From CAYFJO01 sp964343305 (lineage in GTDB: Bacteria; Planctomycetota; Planctomycetia; Pirellulales; Pirellulaceae), in the NCBI GenBank assembly GCA_964343305.1, contig CAYFJO010000112.1, positions 1 to 27,099 on the forward strand: DNA of 27,099 nucleotides, in the 5' to 3' direction. Shown here piece after piece: positions 24,022-27,099 of the stretch. The notes under the pieces are model-generated. The model was not told where the DNA came from and did not search any database. It saw only the letters and a list, made by a program, of their open reading frames with translations. Every line of letters begins with the position of its first letter. Positions within the stretch are counted from its first letter, which is position 1. The position numbers were made by a program, and so were the translations under genes.

Positions 24022-25440
24022 ATGCAACATCGAAATCCGCTGCCGCCCATTTCGCGTCGCGACGCACTTTCTCGCATCGGAGCCGGCTTTGGCACGCTTG
24101 GTCTGGCCAGCGTCCTGTCGGACGTTGACGCATCCGCGGCTCCGTCGACATCTCCGCTGGCTCCCAAATCGCCACATTTCGCGCCCCGAGCCAAACACGT
24201 GATTCAACTGTTCATGCCGGGCGCTCCGTCTCACGTCGACACGTTCGATCACAAACCATTGATCGAAAAACATCAAGGCCAACGGCCCAAGCTCGTTGAC
24301 CGCAAGACGCTGCGAAACACGAAGAACGGCCTGATGCCGTCGCCCTTCGGTTTCAAACAATATGGCAAGTGTGGCAGATGGGTCAGCGATATCTTTCCGA
24401 AGGTGGGCGAGTGCGTTGATGAGATTTGCTTCATTCACTCGATGTACACCGACATTCCAGAGCACGCCGGCGCGATGTTGATGATGAACCTTGGCCACCT
24501 GCAACCCAGCCGTCCCAGCATGGGGTCGTGGCTGGTTTATGGGCTGGGCACTGAGAATCAAGACTTGCCCGGTTTTGTTTCGATGAGTCCTCGCGCTCAA
24601 CCTCGTGGCAAACTTGCCAATTGGGGCAACTCGTTTCTGCCCGGTGCTTACGCCGGCACGTACGTCAACATCGCCAGCATGAAGCCAGATCAAATCTTGC
24701 GCAATTTGAAAAACCAGCACTTGCCGCGCGAACAACAGCGTCGGCAAGCGGATCTGTTGACGCGTTTGAACAAGCTGCATTTGGAGCGACAGCAGCAAGA
24801 TCAACAACTCCAGTCAAGCATCCAAGCAATGGAGATGGCATTTCGCATGCAGTTTGCCGTTCCGGACGCGTTTGATGTGTCGAAGGAAACCAAATCGACG
24901 CTCGATCTTTACGGCGGCAGCGAATATGCCAAAGGATGTTTGCTGGCGCGGCGGTTGGTCGAACGTGGCGTGCGGATGGTCCAGCTTTCGCATTCGATCG
25001 ACGGCTATGATATTCCCTGGGACACGGGGCACAACGATATCAAGGGCGGCCACAAGCGATTGGCCGACGCATGCGATCAAGGCATCGCGGCGTTGCTGAT
25101 GGATCTCAAACAACGTGGATTGCTCGACGAGACGCTCGTGATCTGGGGCGGCGAATTCGGCCGCGCTCCGACCTCCGAAGGCCAAAAAGGCCGCGATCAC
25201 GATCACTATGGCTTCACCGTGTGGATGGCCGGCGGCGGCGTCAAACCGGGGTTCAGCTACGGAGCCACCGATCAGTTTGGATGCTCAGCCGTGGAAAACC
25301 GAGTTCATGTCCACGATTTGCACGCGACCATCCTCCATCTGATGGGCCTGGACCACGAGCGGCTCACCTATCGATATAGCGGACGCGATCACCGGCTAAC
25401 GAACGTCCAGGGCCAGGTCGTGCATGATGTCATTGCGTAG
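24022..25440 (+). CDS. DUF1501 protein, Tat-exported, alkaline-phosphatase-like fold
   Basis: This 472-residue protein has a twin-arginine-like start (ISRRDALSRIGAGFGTLGLASVL). Family motifs: KHVIQLFMPGAPSHVDTFDHKP, HSMYTDIPEHAGAMLMMNLG, GSWLVYGLGTENQDLPGFVSM, WDTGHNDIKGG, VIWGGEFGRAPTSEGQKGRDHDHYGFTVWMAGGGVKPG (near residues 375-410) and HVHDLHATILHLMGLDHERLTYRYSGRD. The His/Asp-rich sites suit a metal-dependent hydrolase of the sulfatase/phosphatase superfamily, but the substrate is unknown. The ATG at 24022 is preferred over 24016 because GAGGG then sits at a workable distance. It follows the DUF1549/DUF1553 gene by 37 bp, a pairing found many times per planctomycete genome and presumably a joint transcript. 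It is convergent with the ketosynthase-like gene, 14 bp apart. Confidence 0.93.
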   Translation: MQHRNPLPPISRRDALSRIGAGFGTLGLASVLSDVDASAAPSTSPLAPKSPHFAPRAKHVIQLFMPGAPSHVDTFDHKPLIEKHQGQRPKLVDRKTLRNTKNGLMPSPFGFKQYGKCGRWVSDIFPKVGECVDEICFIHSMYTDIPEHAGAMLMMNLGHLQPSRPSMGSWLVYGLGTENQDLPGFVSMSPRAQPRGKLANWGNSFLPGAYAGTYVNIASMKPDQILRNLKNQHLPREQQRRQADLLTRLNKLHLERQQQDQQLQSSIQAMEMAFRMQFAVPDAFDVSKETKSTLDLYGGSEYAKGCLLARRLVERGVRMVQLSHSIDGYDIPWDTGHNDIKGGHKRLADACDQGIAALLMDLKQRGLLDETLVIWGGEFGRAPTSEGQKGRDHDHYGFTVWMAGGGVKPGFSYGATDQFGCSAVENRVHVHDLHATILHLMGLDHERLTYRYSGRDHRLTNVQGQVVHDVIA

Positions 25441-25454
25441 GCTTTGTGCGTCGC

Positions 25455-26723
25455 TTAATTCTCGGCGGCCAGCACAATGGCATTCGCCTGCCCCATCTCA
25501 CCCTGGCTTAGAGTTATCGCAAAAGGCGTCCGCAACGGCTGAGGCTCCTTATGAACCACATTGATAGGACATTCTGGATCAGGCGTCTCGTAGTTTAACG
25601 TCACGGGAATCAGATCGTTTTGTAACGCCAAGACACTGACCGCCATTTCTACCGCGCCACCTCCAGAGGCAAGTGCCCCGAAATAACTCTTCGGAGCCAC
25701 GACCGGCACGTCGCCAAGCGTGCCACGAATCGCGGACGCTTCGGTGCGGTCACTTCGCACGGTGCTTCGTCCGTGCGCGTTGACGTGTCCAATGTCGCTT
25801 GGTTGGAGATCGGCCGATCGTAGCGCGGCCTTGATGCTTCCCTTGGCGGCGACTCCTAGTTCATCGTCCGTGTCGAGGCCAAAACTCTGACCGTGGCCGA
25901 CGATCCGTGCCAGGATGGTTGCACCACGTGCTTCTGCATGGCGACGCGTTTCCAGAACATAAAGGCACGATCCCTCGCCGCCCACAAGGCCATCACGGTC
26001 TGCGTCAAAGGGGCGGGACGCACGCTCGGGTTCATCGATTCGGTTGGACATTTCCAAATCCCGCTTGAACGCCATCGCGGCAAGATTCGTCTTCGAGCCG
26101 ACGCCTCCGGTGATCATCACGTCGGCGGACCCACGGCGGAGCATGTGTGACGCTTCCGAAATGGCGCTGAGACTCGAACAATCGTCACTCACGATCGTAT
26201 TGTTTGGCCCACGAGCGTCGTATGCGATCCCAATGTGGCAAGCAGGCATGTTGGGCAAATACTTCAGCATCCACAATGGGAACACGTCTCTCATCGCGCA
26301 GTCGCCCCATTTGTCGAAGTCAAATTTGCCATCCTCAATCGTGCTGCGATAAACCTGCTCCAAATCGCCGACCTCGGTGTAGAACAATTCGCTGCCCAAC
26401 ACGCATCCAAGTCGATCGGGGTCGATTTCGCCCACGGCCAGCGAAGCGTCGTCCATCGCCAGCTTGGCCGCCGCGTAGGCCATCTGAATCTCGCGGCACA
26501 TCATCTTCAAGCTCTTACGTGCCTTGCGGTCGACATACTCCTTGCCATTGAAACCTTTCACTTCCGCGGCGATCGCAAAGGGAAAGGTCTCGCCGCGAAA
26601 CATCTCGCGGTGGGAAACACCACTTTGCCCATCGACCAGCGATTGCCAAAACGCTTCTTTACCAATTCCGATCGGGCTGAGAATACCCAGCCCGGTAATC
26701 ACAATTTCCTGGTCCGAGGCCAT
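25455..26723 (-). CDS. Beta-ketoacyl-ACP synthase-fold protein with incomplete catalytic triad
   Basis: This 422-residue protein has the FabF/KAS II-like fold, beginning IVITGLGILSPIGIGKEAFWQSL. The nucleophile is Cys182 (SDDCSSL) and the first histidine is His317 (NAHGRST). The lysine is kept in PKSYFGA (Lys345), but the residue five after it, His340 in E. coli FabF, is Ala350 here. The C-terminal glycine-rich motif NSFGFGGTN is also replaced (SQGEMGQANAIVL). It may be a condensing enzyme with altered chemistry, a non-decarboxylating acyltransferase, or a chain-length-factor-like partner. The start at 26723 is chosen over a TTG at 26762 because MASDQEIVITGLG is a typical family N-terminus; the ribosome site is weak. 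No acyl carrier protein gene is visible next to it. Confidence 0.9.
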   Translation of the reverse strand: MASDQEIVITGLGILSPIGIGKEAFWQSLVDGQSGVSHREMFRGETFPFAIAAEVKGFNGKEYVDRKARKSLKMMCREIQMAYAAAKLAMDDASLAVGEIDPDRLGCVLGSELFYTEVGDLEQVYRSTIEDGKFDFDKWGDCAMRDVFPLWMLKYLPNMPACHIGIAYDARGPNNTIVSDDCSSLSAISEASHMLRRGSADVMITGGVGSKTNLAAMAFKRDLEMSNRIDEPERASRPFDADRDGLVGGEGSCLYVLETRRHAEARGATILARIVGHGQSFGLDTDDELGVAAKGSIKAALRSADLQPSDIGHVNAHGRSTVRSDRTEASAIRGTLGDVPVVAPKSYFGALASGGGAVEMAVSVLALQNDLIPVTLNYETPDPECPINVVHKEPQPLRTPFAITLSQGEMGQANAIVLAAEN

Positions 26724-26888
26724 CGATCGGCGTCCCAGCGGTTGTGTCGATTGAAATCCCAACGTTAAAAAGGGCCGAATTCACAACTCTAGTAAGCATA
26801 CAACCACGATGCAAGATCAGGCAGCGATTGCTCACGAAATGCAGGGTGCGTGACGCGTGGCCAATCCTAACCCTTCAACGAATCTAGT

Positions 26889-27099
26889 TCAGGGCAATCG
26901 TCTGGTGCCAGCTTCTAGCCAGTCGGACATCAGATCGTCATCGTGGCCGATCAGCACATCGGCCAGTCCCAGGATGTGGCCGAATTCGTGTAGCACGGCG
27001 GTTAGCAAGTCCATCTGGTCCAGAGCATCTGCATCGGCAGCCGTGAACTCGCTGTCGTCCAAGGGCGTCTGATCGACGAACCAGCCGAAGCCGGCCGCG
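26889..27099 (-). CDS. C-terminus of a matrixin-like zinc metalloprotease/surface protein (partial)
   Basis: The window edge cuts this gene: 69 residues and a TGA stop at 26891-26889 are visible on the minus strand, with no start codon inside. It reads AAGFGWFVDQTPLDDSEF, then ALDQMDLLTAVLHEFGHILGLADV, then GHDDDLMSDWLEAGTRRLP. HEFGHILGLAD matches the HExxHxxGxx(H/D) zinc site of metzincins and DLMSDWL sits where the Met-turn is expected. This ending is characteristic of very large secreted planctomycete proteins, in which a degenerate matrixin-like module closes a long repeat protein. The enzyme may be active or structural. The gene is read in the same direction as the ketosynthase-like gene, 165 bp upstream of it. 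Confidence 0.82.
   Translation of the reverse strand, partial: AAGFGWFVDQTPLDDSEFTAADADALDQMDLLTAVLHEFGHILGLADVLIGHDDDLMSDWLEAGTRRLP

Overview
The window looks like chromosomal DNA of a planctomycete (Pirellulales-type). The evidence is a DUF1549/DUF1553 cytochrome gene next to a DUF1501 gene, secreted multihaem beta-propeller proteins, a Tat-exported Gfo/Idh/MocA oxidoreductase, a J-like membrane protein with no HPD motif, and the tail of a matrixin-type surface protein. Several hairpin repeat families lie between genes. A run of 100 N (21532-21631) marks an assembly join, so the order across it is not proven.

Left part (1-13316): a mirror-symmetric locus. A minus-strand pair (27-1013 and 1048-3483) encodes a jelly-roll protein and a three-haem propeller protein. 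It is divergent from an Nramp-related transporter (3725-5158). That transporter converges on a second Nramp-related transporter (5201-6694), which is divergent from a second, two-haem propeller protein (6883-10188). Each haem protein/transporter pair flanks an intergenic region holding the same 12-bp motif TCTAGTATATAA. The right arm continues into an SDR dehydrogenase, a sugar-phosphate isomerase/epimerase-like protein and an iron-type alcohol dehydrogenase, which together look like a small-carbohydrate or sugar-acid catabolic set. The haem proteins resemble the alpha subunit of hydrazine synthase in layout (propeller, haem middle domain, C-terminal haem), but nothing else here points to anammox. 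The transporters lack the canonical Nramp DPGN motif, so their substrate is open.

Middle (13317-20214): a sirohaem sulfite/nitrite reductase convergent with smpB; a 638-bp gene-free stretch with four covarying hairpins; the Gfo/Idh/MocA gene with a heptamer repeat and a strong terminator; the J-like protein; and a six-helix membrane protein.

Right part (20250-27099): an ATP-grasp enzyme cut by the gap, the DUF1549/DUF1553 and DUF1501 pair, a ketosynthase-fold protein lacking one of the three catalytic residues, and at the edge the C-terminus of a HExxH metalloprotease-like protein with no start codon inside the window.
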